Part shown: one piece after another, positions 15,637-22,774 of the stretch
Numbering within the stretch: the stretch's first letter is position 1
Layout of the letters: each line of letters begins with the position of its first letter
From: a virus
Strand: one strand, 5' to 3'
Length of the DNA: 25,179 nt
IMG/VR virus record: IMGVR_UViG_3300020478_000061
Location: 1-25,179 of that record
Position numbers and translations under genes: made by a program
The notes under the pieces: generated by a model
The model's database searches: none
Told to the model about the DNA's origin: nothing
The model's input: the letters and a program-made list of their open reading frames with translations, nothing else

Positions 15637-16746
15637 ATGCCTTTTACAACAGAAATCCCAGTCACAACCGATTCATTACTTGAGTACCTCAAGTCAAACT
15701 TTGGAGAAGAGGTTGGTGTACCCCAGTTACTATCAGCAGCAGATCAGTTCAAGTGCTCTGTAGTTACTGTCAAGAAGCGTTTGAAAGATTATAAGAATGG
15801 TATTGGTAAGTGGAACCTTACTGTTGCAGAGAGACTAGAGCGTACTTACAAGAACCCTGATGCTGCACCTGTAGAACCTGTAGCAGAACAGTGCTTAGTA
15901 CCACAGAAGGATTTGAACTATGTTCCTTTCGGTAATTTCAATGCTGTTAAGAAAATTGTTAAATCCAACATCTTCTATCCTACCTTCATTACTGGATTGT
16001 CTGGTAATGGTAAAACAGTCTCTGTTGAACAAGCTTGCGCTCAGCTAAATAGAGAGTTGATTCGAGTCAACATTACAATCGAGACCGATGAAGACGATCT
16101 TATTGGTGGGTTTCGCCTCGTTGATGGTTCAACGGTTTGGCATAACGGACCTGTCATTGAGGCACTAGAAAGAGGAGCAATATTGCTTCTTGATGAGATT
16201 GACCTTGCATCTAACAAGGTACTATGCCTACAACCAATCCTTGAAGGCAAGGGAGTGTTCCTCAAAAAGATCGGACGTTTTGTTAACCCTGCACCTGGTT
16301 TCAATGTTATTGCAACAGCGAACACTAAAGGAAAAGGATCCGATGATGGTCGCTTTATCGGTACTAATGTTCTCAACGAAGCATTCCTAGAAAGATTTGC
16401 GATTACTCTTGAGCAAGAGTATCCCACGCCACAGACTGAGATTAAAATTCTCCAGAACTATGGCAGGGGAACTGGTGCTTGCGAGGATGGTGACTTCTGC
16501 AAACGTTTAGTAGACTGGGCACAAGTCATTCGTAAGACATTCTATGATGGTGGAATTGATGAAGTCATTTCAACACGTCGTTTGGTTCACATCCTAAAGG
16601 CGTATGCAATCTTTGGATCCAAAGAGAATGCCATCAAGTATAGTATCAATCGCTTTGACGATGAGACTAAGCAAGCATTCTTAGATCTATATGATAAGAT
16701 TGACATTGACTTCAACAAAGAAGTTGACCAATCAGCATCTGTATAG
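15637..16746 (+). CDS. cobS: CobS-like AAA+ ATPase
   Basis: A 369-residue MoxR/CobS-type AAA+ ATPase. The N-terminal ~80 residues hold a helix-turn-helix-like region (FKCSVVTVKKRLKDYKNGIG). The ATPase core has Walker A GLSGNGKT (120-127), Walker B ILLLDEID (182-189), sensor 1 with NVIATANTKGKG (223-234) and the arginine finger in FLERF (Arg253). CobS hydrolyses ATP to drive cobalt insertion in aerobic cobalamin synthesis; cobS is a well-known cyanophage gene. Because host marine cyanobacteria make pseudocobalamin by a different route, its true partner may be the adjacent VWA protein. A terminator separates it from that gene, and it lies upstream of the sliding clamp region. Confidence 0.9.
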   Translation: MPFTTEIPVTTDSLLEYLKSNFGEEVGVPQLLSAADQFKCSVVTVKKRLKDYKNGIGKWNLTVAERLERTYKNPDAAPVEPVAEQCLVPQKDLNYVPFGNFNAVKKIVKSNIFYPTFITGLSGNGKTVSVEQACAQLNRELIRVNITIETDEDDLIGGFRLVDGSTVWHNGPVIEALERGAILLLDEIDLASNKVLCLQPILEGKGVFLKKIGRFVNPAPGFNVIATANTKGKGSDDGRFIGTNVLNEAFLERFAITLEQEYPTPQTEIKILQNYGRGTGACEDGDFCKRLVDWAQVIRKTFYDGGIDEVISTRRLVHILKAYAIFGSKENAIKYSINRFDDETKQAFLDLYDKIDIDFNKEVDQSASV

Positions 16747-16764
16747 TACACTAAGTAAGCAACT

Positions 16765-16929
16765 ATGGATCTTCCAATAGATGACAATGAGTTGAAAACA
16801 GTAATCGCCGCCCTTAAACTGGGTGGCGATACTGCGTTACACAACAAACTAAAACTTGTCAAGGAACTTCGAGACCTCGGACAACCTTACAAGAAGATCC
16901 TTCGAGAACAGTATGGTTACGTAGTATGA
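16765..16929 (+). CDS. Small 54-residue protein after cobS
   Basis: A 54-codon frame runs from ATG 16765 to TGA 16927-16929. The product begins MDLPIDDNELKTVIAALKLG and continues with LHNKLKLVKELRDLGQPYKK, an all-helical pattern with a helix-turn-helix flavour (KELRDLGQPYKKILREQYG). It overlaps the next gene by 4 bases (ATGA), so it is translated with the DUF3310-like gene and gene 45. No named family is recognised. DNA binding is possible but only a shape-based guess. Confidence 0.75.
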   Translation: MDLPIDDNELKTVIAALKLGGDTALHNKLKLVKELRDLGQPYKKILREQYGYVV

Positions 16930-17240
16930 GAAAGTACAGTGAAGACGAGATCTTGAAAGAGATCGAAGACTACATCGGGCAGACCTATAGAGGTCACTAT
17001 TCTGTCGGTAACGTACAGACCCTTGACCTAATCGATTCTGTTGGTGATGCTGAAGCATTCTGTAGGAGTAATGTCCTTAAGTATGCTTCAAGATATGACA
17101 GAAAGGGGACTGCCCGAAAGGATATCATAAAGATCATTCATTATGGTATGCTATTATTACATTTCAATGATAAGCGTAGCGCAGCAGATCAACGAAATGC
17201 TGCAAACTCTACAGCATTTGCTGTAGACTATGACAAATGA
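16926..17240 (+). CDS. DUF3310-like phage protein
   Basis: A 104-residue protein resembling the DUF3310 family, which phage annotations often label nucleotide kinase without biochemical support. The pattern seen is GHYSVGNVQTLDLIDSVG (residues 23-40), then FCRSNVLKYASRYDRKG (about 45-61), then a DIIKIIHYGMLLLHF helix. The same order (HY, then I-ID-I, then F-xxN-xxKY-xxR-x-xxKG, then DxxKxxHY) is the family signature as I remember it. There is no P-loop. It is coupled to the 54-residue gene upstream and sits 15 bases before clamp gene 45. The role may be in nucleotide or DNA metabolism; this is inferred. Confidence 0.7.
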   Translation: MRKYSEDEILKEIEDYIGQTYRGHYSVGNVQTLDLIDSVGDAEAFCRSNVLKYASRYDRKGTARKDIIKIIHYGMLLLHFNDKRSAADQRNAANSTAFAVDYDK

Positions 17241-17255
17241 TTTCCATTCTTTATT

Positions 17256-17933
17256 ATGACCCAAGTTAAACTCACCAAGGAAACCTTCAACACACTTAAG
17301 AACTTTGCAACTATCAACAAATCAGTGGTTATCGATACAGGGTCTAAGATCCGTACGATATCTATTAACAAAAACATATATGCTTCTGCTGAAGTTTCCG
17401 AAGAGTTTCCTTCACAAGTCCCGATTTACGACTTGGGTGTATTTCTCTCTGGTCTCTCACTCTTTGAGCAACCTATCTTCGATTTCTCAAACGATAGTAA
17501 ACTTGTCGTCAGAGACGAAACAAAGTCCCACTTCACAAACTTCACGTACAGTGACCCATCATTAATTGTACAACCACCAGATAAGGAGATCACCTTACCA
17601 TCTGTGGACGTTGAGTTTATTTTAAAACCAGCAGTGCTGGATAAACTCTTACGTGCTTCTAGTGTGTATCAGGTACCTGATCTATGCTTGTATACTAAGG
17701 AAGGGGATATGTTACTGAAGGTATGTGACAAGAAAAATGATACTGCTAATAGTTTTGAGGTTCCTGTAGGTAAATCAGATGATACATTTTGCTACTGTTT
17801 CAAGGTAGAGAATCTTCGTCTGCAACCTGAGGAGTATAATGTACAAATATCAGGTGCACGTATAGCACGATTCGTTTCTACAAACGAAAGACACCTTGAG
17901 TACTTTATAGCACTGGAGCCTGATTCTAAATGA
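17256..17933 (+). CDS. 45: Sliding clamp gp45
   Basis: The 225-residue product is the trimeric DNA polymerase processivity clamp, also the mobile activator of late transcription through gp55. Length matches T4 gp45 (228). Recognisable segments are the N-terminal VKLTKETFNTLKNFATIN, the FPSQVPIYDLGVFLSGLSLF stretch, FILKPAVLDKLLRASSVYQV and a C-terminal YFIALEPDSK. The order 45-44 is as in T4. Its stop overlaps the gene 44 start (ATGA at 17930-17933). Confidence 0.94.
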   Translation: MTQVKLTKETFNTLKNFATINKSVVIDTGSKIRTISINKNIYASAEVSEEFPSQVPIYDLGVFLSGLSLFEQPIFDFSNDSKLVVRDETKSHFTNFTYSDPSLIVQPPDKEITLPSVDVEFILKPAVLDKLLRASSVYQVPDLCLYTKEGDMLLKVCDKKNDTANSFEVPVGKSDDTFCYCFKVENLRLQPEEYNVQISGARIARFVSTNERHLEYFIALEPDSK

Positions 17934-18862
17934 CTTTTCTCTGGACTGAAAAATACAGACCGAAGAAAATTGATGAGTGCATCCTTCCCGATAGTCTGAA
18001 AGAAGTCTTTCAGAAATTTGTTGAGAAGGGTGAACTCCCTAATCTTCTGTTAGCAGGACCTCCTGGCATTGGTAAGACTACCGTTGCCAAGGCATTATGT
18101 AATCAGATAGGTGCAGATTTTTATCTTATAAACGGTTCGGATGAAGGGAGGTTCTTAGATACTGTACGTAATAATGCAAAGAACTTTGCTAGTACAGTAT
18201 CTCTTTCTTCTAACGCACCACACAAAGTTATTATTATTGATGAAGCAGACAACACCACGCACGATGTTCAACTCCTTCTTAGAGCGAGCATCGAAGAGTT
18301 TCAAAACAATTGTAGGTTCATCTTCACCTGTAATTACAAGAACAAAATTATCGAACCTCTTCACAGCAGATGTTCAGTGGTTGAATTCTCAGGGGGAAAT
18401 AAACAACAACTCGCTGCGTCCTTCTTCAAGAGGGTACAAGAGATCCTTGATAAAGAAAGAGTTGTCGCACCTCCTAAGGTTCTTGCGGCGTTAGTACAAA
18501 AATATTTCCCTGACTTTAGACGTACTCTTAATGAGTTACAGAGATATGCATCTAGTGGTCAGATAGATTCTGGTATCTTAGCATCAGAAGTTAATACTAA
18601 TCTAAATGATCTGGTATCTTTCCTTAAGACTAGAGAGTTTACTAAGATGAAGAAGTGGGTAGTACAGAATCTTGACAATGAACCCACACAAATAATGCGA
18701 AATATATACGATGCGTTGTACGATTATCTAAAACCTGCTAGTATACCAGAAGCAGTTCTTGTCATTGGTGAATACCAGTACAAGGCAGCGTTCGTAGCAG
18801 ACCAAGAAATTAACTTGGTTGCTTTCCTTACTGAACTTATGATGAGGTGTGAATTCAAATGA
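17930..18862 (+). CDS. 44: Clamp loader ATPase subunit gp44
   Basis: The 310-residue product is the AAA+ clamp loader large subunit that, with gp62, opens gp45 and places it on primed DNA. Motifs: N-terminal FLWTEKYRPKKIDECILP, Walker A GPPGIGKT (43-50), Walker B IIIDEAD (101-107), the RFC box SRC (146-148) and the C-terminal collar helices. Length equals T4 gp44 (319) closely. It overlaps gene 45 and the following small gene by 4 bases each. Unlike T4, gene 62 does not follow; a 3.5 kb accessory block intervenes. Confidence 0.96.
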   Translation: MTFLWTEKYRPKKIDECILPDSLKEVFQKFVEKGELPNLLLAGPPGIGKTTVAKALCNQIGADFYLINGSDEGRFLDTVRNNAKNFASTVSLSSNAPHKVIIIDEADNTTHDVQLLLRASIEEFQNNCRFIFTCNYKNKIIEPLHSRCSVVEFSGGNKQQLAASFFKRVQEILDKERVVAPPKVLAALVQKYFPDFRRTLNELQRYASSGQIDSGILASEVNTNLNDLVSFLKTREFTKMKKWVVQNLDNEPTQIMRNIYDALYDYLKPASIPEAVLVIGEYQYKAAFVADQEINLVAFLTELMMRCEFK

Positions 18863-19149
18863 AACACGCAGACCTTGATGCTCTAGACCGTCTTATGAAG
18901 GACGAGGAGGAGGTGGTTTATTCTCAAAAGGCAAACCACTATGACAAGCATACTTACCCACTGTACAAGTACCATAACAGTCCTAAATCGTGGAGTAAGA
19001 ATGGTACAGTAAGTGTACATTGTTATGAAGGTAAAGTAGAAATCAGAATCTTTGAGTCTGGTAGTATAAATGTACATAAGATTGAAATTCAATCTGATGG
19101 TCCTGTTGGTGCACGTATCACAGAGGAACTGGATCCCGTACAAGAATGA
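18859..19149 (+). CDS. 96-residue protein of unknown function after gp44
   Basis: A small protein starts MKHADLDALDRLMKDEEEVV, with an aromatic and His-rich middle (YDKHTYPLYKYHNSPKSW) and a beta-rich C-terminus (VSVHCYEGKVEIRIFESGSI). No known signature is recognised. It overlaps gene 44 by 4 bases (ATGA) and the next small gene by 4 bases, so it is co-translated with the clamp loader. It opens the accessory block between genes 44 and 62. Confidence 0.82.
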   Translation: MKHADLDALDRLMKDEEEVVYSQKANHYDKHTYPLYKYHNSPKSWSKNGTVSVHCYEGKVEIRIFESGSINVHKIEIQSDGPVGARITEELDPVQE

Positions 19150-19313
19150 AGATTACTCAAAAGATTATCGATGATCTCACTGTCGCATTGGCTCATACCA
19201 AGAAAGATGGTACTGAGAACTGGAAGGATGGTGATGAGATTGATGTGTGCTTAGGTGGTACATTTGCCAACGACAAGTTCATCTCTCTCATCAATAGATC
19301 AAAGGAAAAATGA
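19146..19313 (+). CDS. 55-residue protein of unknown function
   Basis: A 55-codon frame runs from ATG 19146 to TGA 19311-19313. The product starts MKITQKIIDDLTVALAHTKK and continues with DGTENWKDGDEIDVCLGGTF, looking like a helix and then a beta hairpin. ATGA overlaps on both sides show that it is part of the same translationally coupled chain. It is not recognised. Confidence 0.72.
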   Translation: MKITQKIIDDLTVALAHTKKDGTENWKDGDEIDVCLGGTFANDKFISLINRSKEK

Positions 19314-19891
19314 AAGTAGGATTTGTATCCCAAGAGACTCAGGACTTCTTACACGAAGTCCTTTGTCGTGACAATACATTCCCTTGGTTCTTCCAAGAAT
19401 TCACTTCCAAATATAATGGAAATGCTGAAGTGTGTCGCATCACTGGGTATGAAGAACATCCTTACTTTGCACATATAATGGCTCACGATGGTGAACCAAA
19501 GTCTGATGCATATGAAGCAGTCTTTAAGAGACTATGGGATGAGATAGATCCTACTGGGACACAACCTATCATACGTGCACGTGCTGCTAAGGTGATGAAA
19601 AATGATTATCATACACCTCCAACACAACCTCACGTAGATGCACCATTCCCTCATCACGTTATGATATATTATTGTAACGATAGTGATGGACCTACCATTC
19701 TTTATAAAGAGAAGTACAATGGTAAAACTGTAACAACCGTTACACCAAAGCAATATATAGAACCAGAGAAAGGAAAGTTTCTTATCTTCGATGGGTTAAC
19801 TTATCATTCTGGTTCTGCACCAAAGAGAAATTCTCACAGAACTATTTTGAATATTAATTTCTATGGACATCCACGAGTTCTTTCCAGTTAA
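19310..19891 (+). CDS. Putative 2OG-Fe(II) oxygenase
   Basis: A 193-residue 2-oxoglutarate/Fe(II) dioxygenase-like protein. The facial triad is clear: HVD (His108, Asp110) in QPHVDAPFPHHVMIYY, then a GPTILY strand, then His166 in GLTYHSGSAP, with Arg177 in HRTILNINFYG as the 2-oxoglutarate anchor. This is the canonical HxD...H...R layout of the phage 2OG-Fe(II) family. The substrate is unknown (protein side chain, nucleobase or small molecule). It is the first of four oxygenases in the block between genes 44 and 62 and overlaps the next gene by 29 bases. Confidence 0.87.
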   Translation: MKVGFVSQETQDFLHEVLCRDNTFPWFFQEFTSKYNGNAEVCRITGYEEHPYFAHIMAHDGEPKSDAYEAVFKRLWDEIDPTGTQPIIRARAAKVMKNDYHTPPTQPHVDAPFPHHVMIYYCNDSDGPTILYKEKYNGKTVTTVTPKQYIEPEKGKFLIFDGLTYHSGSAPKRNSHRTILNINFYGHPRVLSS

Positions 19892-20471
19892 ATTCTATAC
19901 CTTTGATAATCCTGAACTAGCAGAACCTATGCTAGAGGCATTACAGGGGGAACAGAGGAGTCTATTTAACCTACCTAATATGGTAGAGACTACTAAAGGT
20001 AATCTGCATACTCTTCCTGAGTTTGAACCTTTAACTAACTGGATAGAAGAATGTCTAGAAGAGATTAAAAAGGAAAACCAATATCAGATGGAAGGTAAGT
20101 TCCAAGTATCTTTGATGTGGGGTAATGTATCAGGACCTGATATGGGTGGGTGTCATCAAGCACACCGTCATCCTTTTGCATATTATTCTGGTATATACTA
20201 TCTTACTACAGGGTCACCAACGATCTTCCAGGATCCTCTTACACCTCGTACGATGAATCAATTGGAGATCATTAGTAAGACCTATGAAAATGCCATAGCC
20301 ATAGAGCCTCAGGTAGGTCAGTTAATCATCTTCCCAAGTTGGATGGTTCATTGGTCTGTACCACACCACGGAGATAAATTAAGAGCAGGTATTGCTTGGA
20401 ATGCTTTACCTGTAGGTGGTGTAAACTTCGGACCTTATGGTCAGAATATGGTAGACTTGGAATTAAAGTAA
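19863..20471 (+). CDS. Putative 2OG-Fe(II) oxygenase, TIGR02466-like
   Basis: A 202-residue protein with the TIGR02466/2OG-FeII_Oxy_5 look: an EFFPVKFYTFDNPEL start, then a metal region HQAHRHPFAYYSGIYYLT (His98, His101, His103) and a TIFQDPLTPRT strand. The distal motif FPSWMVHWSVPHH has His163, and Arg174 in KLRAGIAWN is the likely cofactor anchor. The canonical Asp of HxD is not visible; HxH takes its place, as I recall for this family, so the exact metal ligands are uncertain. It overlaps the previous gene by 29 bases and the next by 1 base (TAATG). Confidence 0.82.
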   Translation: MDIHEFFPVKFYTFDNPELAEPMLEALQGEQRSLFNLPNMVETTKGNLHTLPEFEPLTNWIEECLEEIKKENQYQMEGKFQVSLMWGNVSGPDMGGCHQAHRHPFAYYSGIYYLTTGSPTIFQDPLTPRTMNQLEIISKTYENAIAIEPQVGQLIIFPSWMVHWSVPHHGDKLRAGIAWNALPVGGVNFGPYGQNMVDLELK

Positions 20472-21016
20472 TGTTACTTTCGCCATTCGGACCTGTTTTG
20501 TTTAAGAGTACTCTTCCTGAGAAGTATAGGAAAGCACTATTAGATGAAGCTTATCTCTGTAAGGATGATGCTTCACCTATTTTAGTCGGACAGATTGAGG
20601 AGCAACTTTATATTTACCCTGATGAAAGGTTGATGAAACCATTATACTATGGGTTGAGAGAGTATTTGAAGGAGGAATATAATGGTAACTTTGAAGTCAA
20701 ACCTATGTGGGTTAACTTCCAACAAGCAGGTGACTGGCAACCAGTCCATAACCACGATGGAGATTTTAGTTTTGTTATTTATCTAGATGTACCAGAGGGT
20801 ATATATGATGAACCAGAAGCAGCAGGTTCAATCTATTTTACCTATGGTGAGAAGCAACCACATTCAAATAGTGTATTCGGACCAGTCAAACCAGAGAAGG
20901 GTGACTTCTGGATCTTCCCTTCGTGGATGAATCATTATGTGTATCCCTTCAAATCTTCTGGACAACGCATATCAATGTCTGGTAACATACATATGTACCT
21001 TGAGGGATCTTATTGA
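20471..21016 (+). CDS. Putative 2OG-Fe(II) oxygenase, TIGR02466-like
   Basis: A 181-residue protein starting at ATG 20471 (one-base overlap with the previous stop); a longer frame from 20396 is a read-back into the upstream gene and is not used. Motifs: KPMWVNFQQAGDWQPVHNHD with His93 and His95, then Asp96/Asp98, the strand FVIYLDVPEG, the distal site FPSWMNHYVYPF with His155, and Arg166 in GQRISMSGNIH. It resembles the oxygenase at 12225 and the one just upstream, so the three may be paralogues. The substrate is unknown. Confidence 0.82.
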   Translation: MLLSPFGPVLFKSTLPEKYRKALLDEAYLCKDDASPILVGQIEEQLYIYPDERLMKPLYYGLREYLKEEYNGNFEVKPMWVNFQQAGDWQPVHNHDGDFSFVIYLDVPEGIYDEPEAAGSIYFTYGEKQPHSNSVFGPVKPEKGDFWIFPSWMNHYVYPFKSSGQRISMSGNIHMYLEGSY

Positions 21017-21855
21017 TGGTTAAATTGAAAACCCCTCTTCGTTATCCTGGAGGTAAATCTAGGGTAGCGGTACGGTTGTCAGAACAGATACCAAATAATA
21101 TAACTGAGTATCGTGATCCATTTATGGGTGGCGGTTCTATGGCACTACAGGTTAGTACAAAGTATCCTGAGATACCAATATGGGTTAATGATAAATATTG
21201 GCAACTGTATAATTTCTGGGGTCAACTTCAATCCTATGGTGAAGAACTATCTGATACTCTAAATGAATACAAACTAAAGTATCCTAACCCAGAGAAAGCA
21301 CAGAAGTTATTCAAGGATTGTAAGGAAAATATTAGCGAACAAGATGACTTTACATCTGCTGTATATTTTTGGATACTTAACAAGTGTTCCTACAGTGGAC
21401 TAACAGAGAACTCATCATTCTCTCCTCAAGCATCTGATAATAATTTTACCTTAAGAGGTATTGAAAACTTAAAAGAATACCAGAAGTTAATACAGCATTG
21501 GAAGATAACCAATGAGGATTATTCAGTTTTACTAGAGGCTAAAGGTTCTAAAGATTCATTCATCTTTTTAGATCCACCATATGACATAAAGGATTTTCTT
21601 TATGGTAAGAAAGGTGGTATGCATAAAGGGTTTGATCATAAGAAATTTGCTCAGGATTGTGACCGTTGTGTACACAACTGGATGATCACATATAATATAA
21701 ATGATAACATCAAAACATTGTTTGAGGATTATCACCAAGAAGAGTTTGGTATCACGTATGGTATGCAACACCGTGCTGATAATACTAGGAAGAAAGAACT
21801 TCTTATAACAAACTACGATCCAATACCGACTGCAGTCGAGGAACTATTTGTATGA
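21016..21855 (+). CDS. dam: DNA adenine N6-methyltransferase, Dam/D12 class
   Basis: A 279-residue D12-class N6-adenine DNA methyltransferase. Visible motifs: RYPGGK (9-14, AdoMet-binding motif X), DPFMGGG (34-40, motif I), VND (57-59) and the catalytic DPPYD (186-190, motif IV). An NKCSYSGLTENSSFSP stretch (122-137) matches the family's conserved N-x-C...G block. Length agrees with Dam (T4 259, E. coli 278). ATG 21016 shares its A with the previous stop; a TTG at 21013 is a weaker alternative. The recognition site is not provable from sequence; GATC is the default guess. It is the only methyltransferase here and has no restriction partner, so protection or timing of phage DNA is likely. Confidence 0.9.
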   Translation: MVKLKTPLRYPGGKSRVAVRLSEQIPNNITEYRDPFMGGGSMALQVSTKYPEIPIWVNDKYWQLYNFWGQLQSYGEELSDTLNEYKLKYPNPEKAQKLFKDCKENISEQDDFTSAVYFWILNKCSYSGLTENSSFSPQASDNNFTLRGIENLKEYQKLIQHWKITNEDYSVLLEAKGSKDSFIFLDPPYDIKDFLYGKKGGMHKGFDHKKFAQDCDRCVHNWMITYNINDNIKTLFEDYHQEEFGITYGMQHRADNTRKKELLITNYDPIPTAVEELFV

Positions 21856-22373
21856 TTGAGATCATTGATGATTTATTCCCACCCAAATTAGTATCAAGAG
21901 GGTTCTACTACCTAGAGACATATCCTAATTGGGATTTTCTTGCTGATAGTCCAGACAGTTCTGAAGCATATACCTTAGGTAAGTGTTTTGAGAATGATGA
22001 CTATGAGGATATTGCTAAAGAGTTTATGGGGTATATGGACAGACAAGATTTTAGAAGAGTATTATACAATGCTTTTCAGTCTAGTGATTGTCCTAAACCA
22101 CACGTAGATTCACAGTCACCTAAGGGGTTTACCTATATGATATACCTTAATCCTGACTGGGATGTATCTATGGGTGGTGAAACAATATTTGTTGATGAAC
22201 CTACAGGTGAAATTATAAAGTCTGTAGTACCTAAGCGTGGTAGATTGGTTAAGTTCACTTCTGAAATACCACACTCTGCTAGACCTCCCTTGCGTGATGC
22301 TATGAGAAAGAGGTATAGTATGGTATTCCAAACACATCCTATAGGATTAGAAACCCTAGGTGATTTATTATGA
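21852..22373 (+). CDS. Putative 2OG-Fe(II) oxygenase, prolyl-hydroxylase-like
   Basis: A 173-residue protein with the P4H-like dioxygenase core: HVD (His84, Asp86) in KPHVDSQSPKGFTYMIYLNP, the GGETIFVDEP strand, the SVVPKRGRLVKF strand, the distal His141 in EIPHSARPP, and Arg154 in KRYSMVFQ. This subclass is close to prolyl 4-hydroxylase/PF13640-type proteins and is clearly different from the TIGR02466-like ones upstream. It overlaps dam and gene 62 by 4 bases each (ATGA). The substrate is unknown. Confidence 0.87.
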   Translation: MIEIIDDLFPPKLVSRGFYYLETYPNWDFLADSPDSSEAYTLGKCFENDDYEDIAKEFMGYMDRQDFRRVLYNAFQSSDCPKPHVDSQSPKGFTYMIYLNPDWDVSMGGETIFVDEPTGEIIKSVVPKRGRLVKFTSEIPHSARPPLRDAMRKRYSMVFQTHPIGLETLGDLL

Positions 22374-22774
22374 GCATCCGTGACCAGTATCCTTTAAAAG
22401 ATTATCTTAACTCAGTAAATTTTAATAAGGAGAATCTCTTAGAGCGTGATGGTGATTGGGGTAAACATTATCCACCATATGTTGTCAACAAATGTTTGAG
22501 TGGGTTTATGGATACTGTAATCTATTCTAATGAAATGAATAGATTATATAATTTAGATAAAGATCTCCAGTATTCTTTTTATCTAAATAGTTTGCGTAAG
22601 AAAAAACGTTTCTCTCCTTGGCAGAGAAAAGAAAAGATTCAAGATCTTGAAGTCATCAAACAGTACTTTCAGTACTCAGATGAGAAAGCCAAAGATGCGT
22701 TACGTATTCTCACAAAAAATCAAATTGAATTGATTAAATCTAAATTGAATACTGGAGGATACAATGATGGTTGA
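22370..22774 (+). CDS. 62: Clamp loader small subunit gp62
   Basis: A 134-residue protein matching the cyanophage form of gp62, the non-ATPase clamp loader subunit that forms a 4:1 complex with gp44. Segments remembered from this family are PPYVVNKCLSGFMDTVIYSN and FYLNSLRKKKRFSPWQRKEK. T4 gp62 is longer (187), but cyanophage versions are short. Its position immediately before regA agrees with T4 (44-62-regA). The separation from gene 44 by about 3.5 kb is the oddity. It overlaps regA by 11 bases. Confidence 0.88.
   Translation: MSIRDQYPLKDYLNSVNFNKENLLERDGDWGKHYPPYVVNKCLSGFMDTVIYSNEMNRLYNLDKDLQYSFYLNSLRKKKRFSPWQRKEKIQDLEVIKQYFQYSDEKAKDALRILTKNQIELIKSKLNTGGYNDG
22754..22758 (+). promoter_or_regulatory. 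Shine-Dalgarno for the upstream regA start
   Basis: GGAGG lies 5 bases before ATG 22764 (8 before ATG 22767), inside the end of gene 62. It favours the longer RegA form over the start at 22806/22809. Confidence 0.65.

Noticed and set aside
7640-16055. TAAATA matches inside coding genes (for example near 7641, 15292, 16046)
   Set aside because: They lie in the middle of uvsW, the VWA gene and cobS with no gene start closely downstream; treated as chance matches in AT-rich DNA. They also show that the motif alone is not specific.
20396-20470. N-terminal extension of the oxygenase at 20471
   Set aside because: The extra 25 residues are encoded out of frame inside the previous gene; ATG 20471 forms the usual TAATG junction and begins the conserved sequence.
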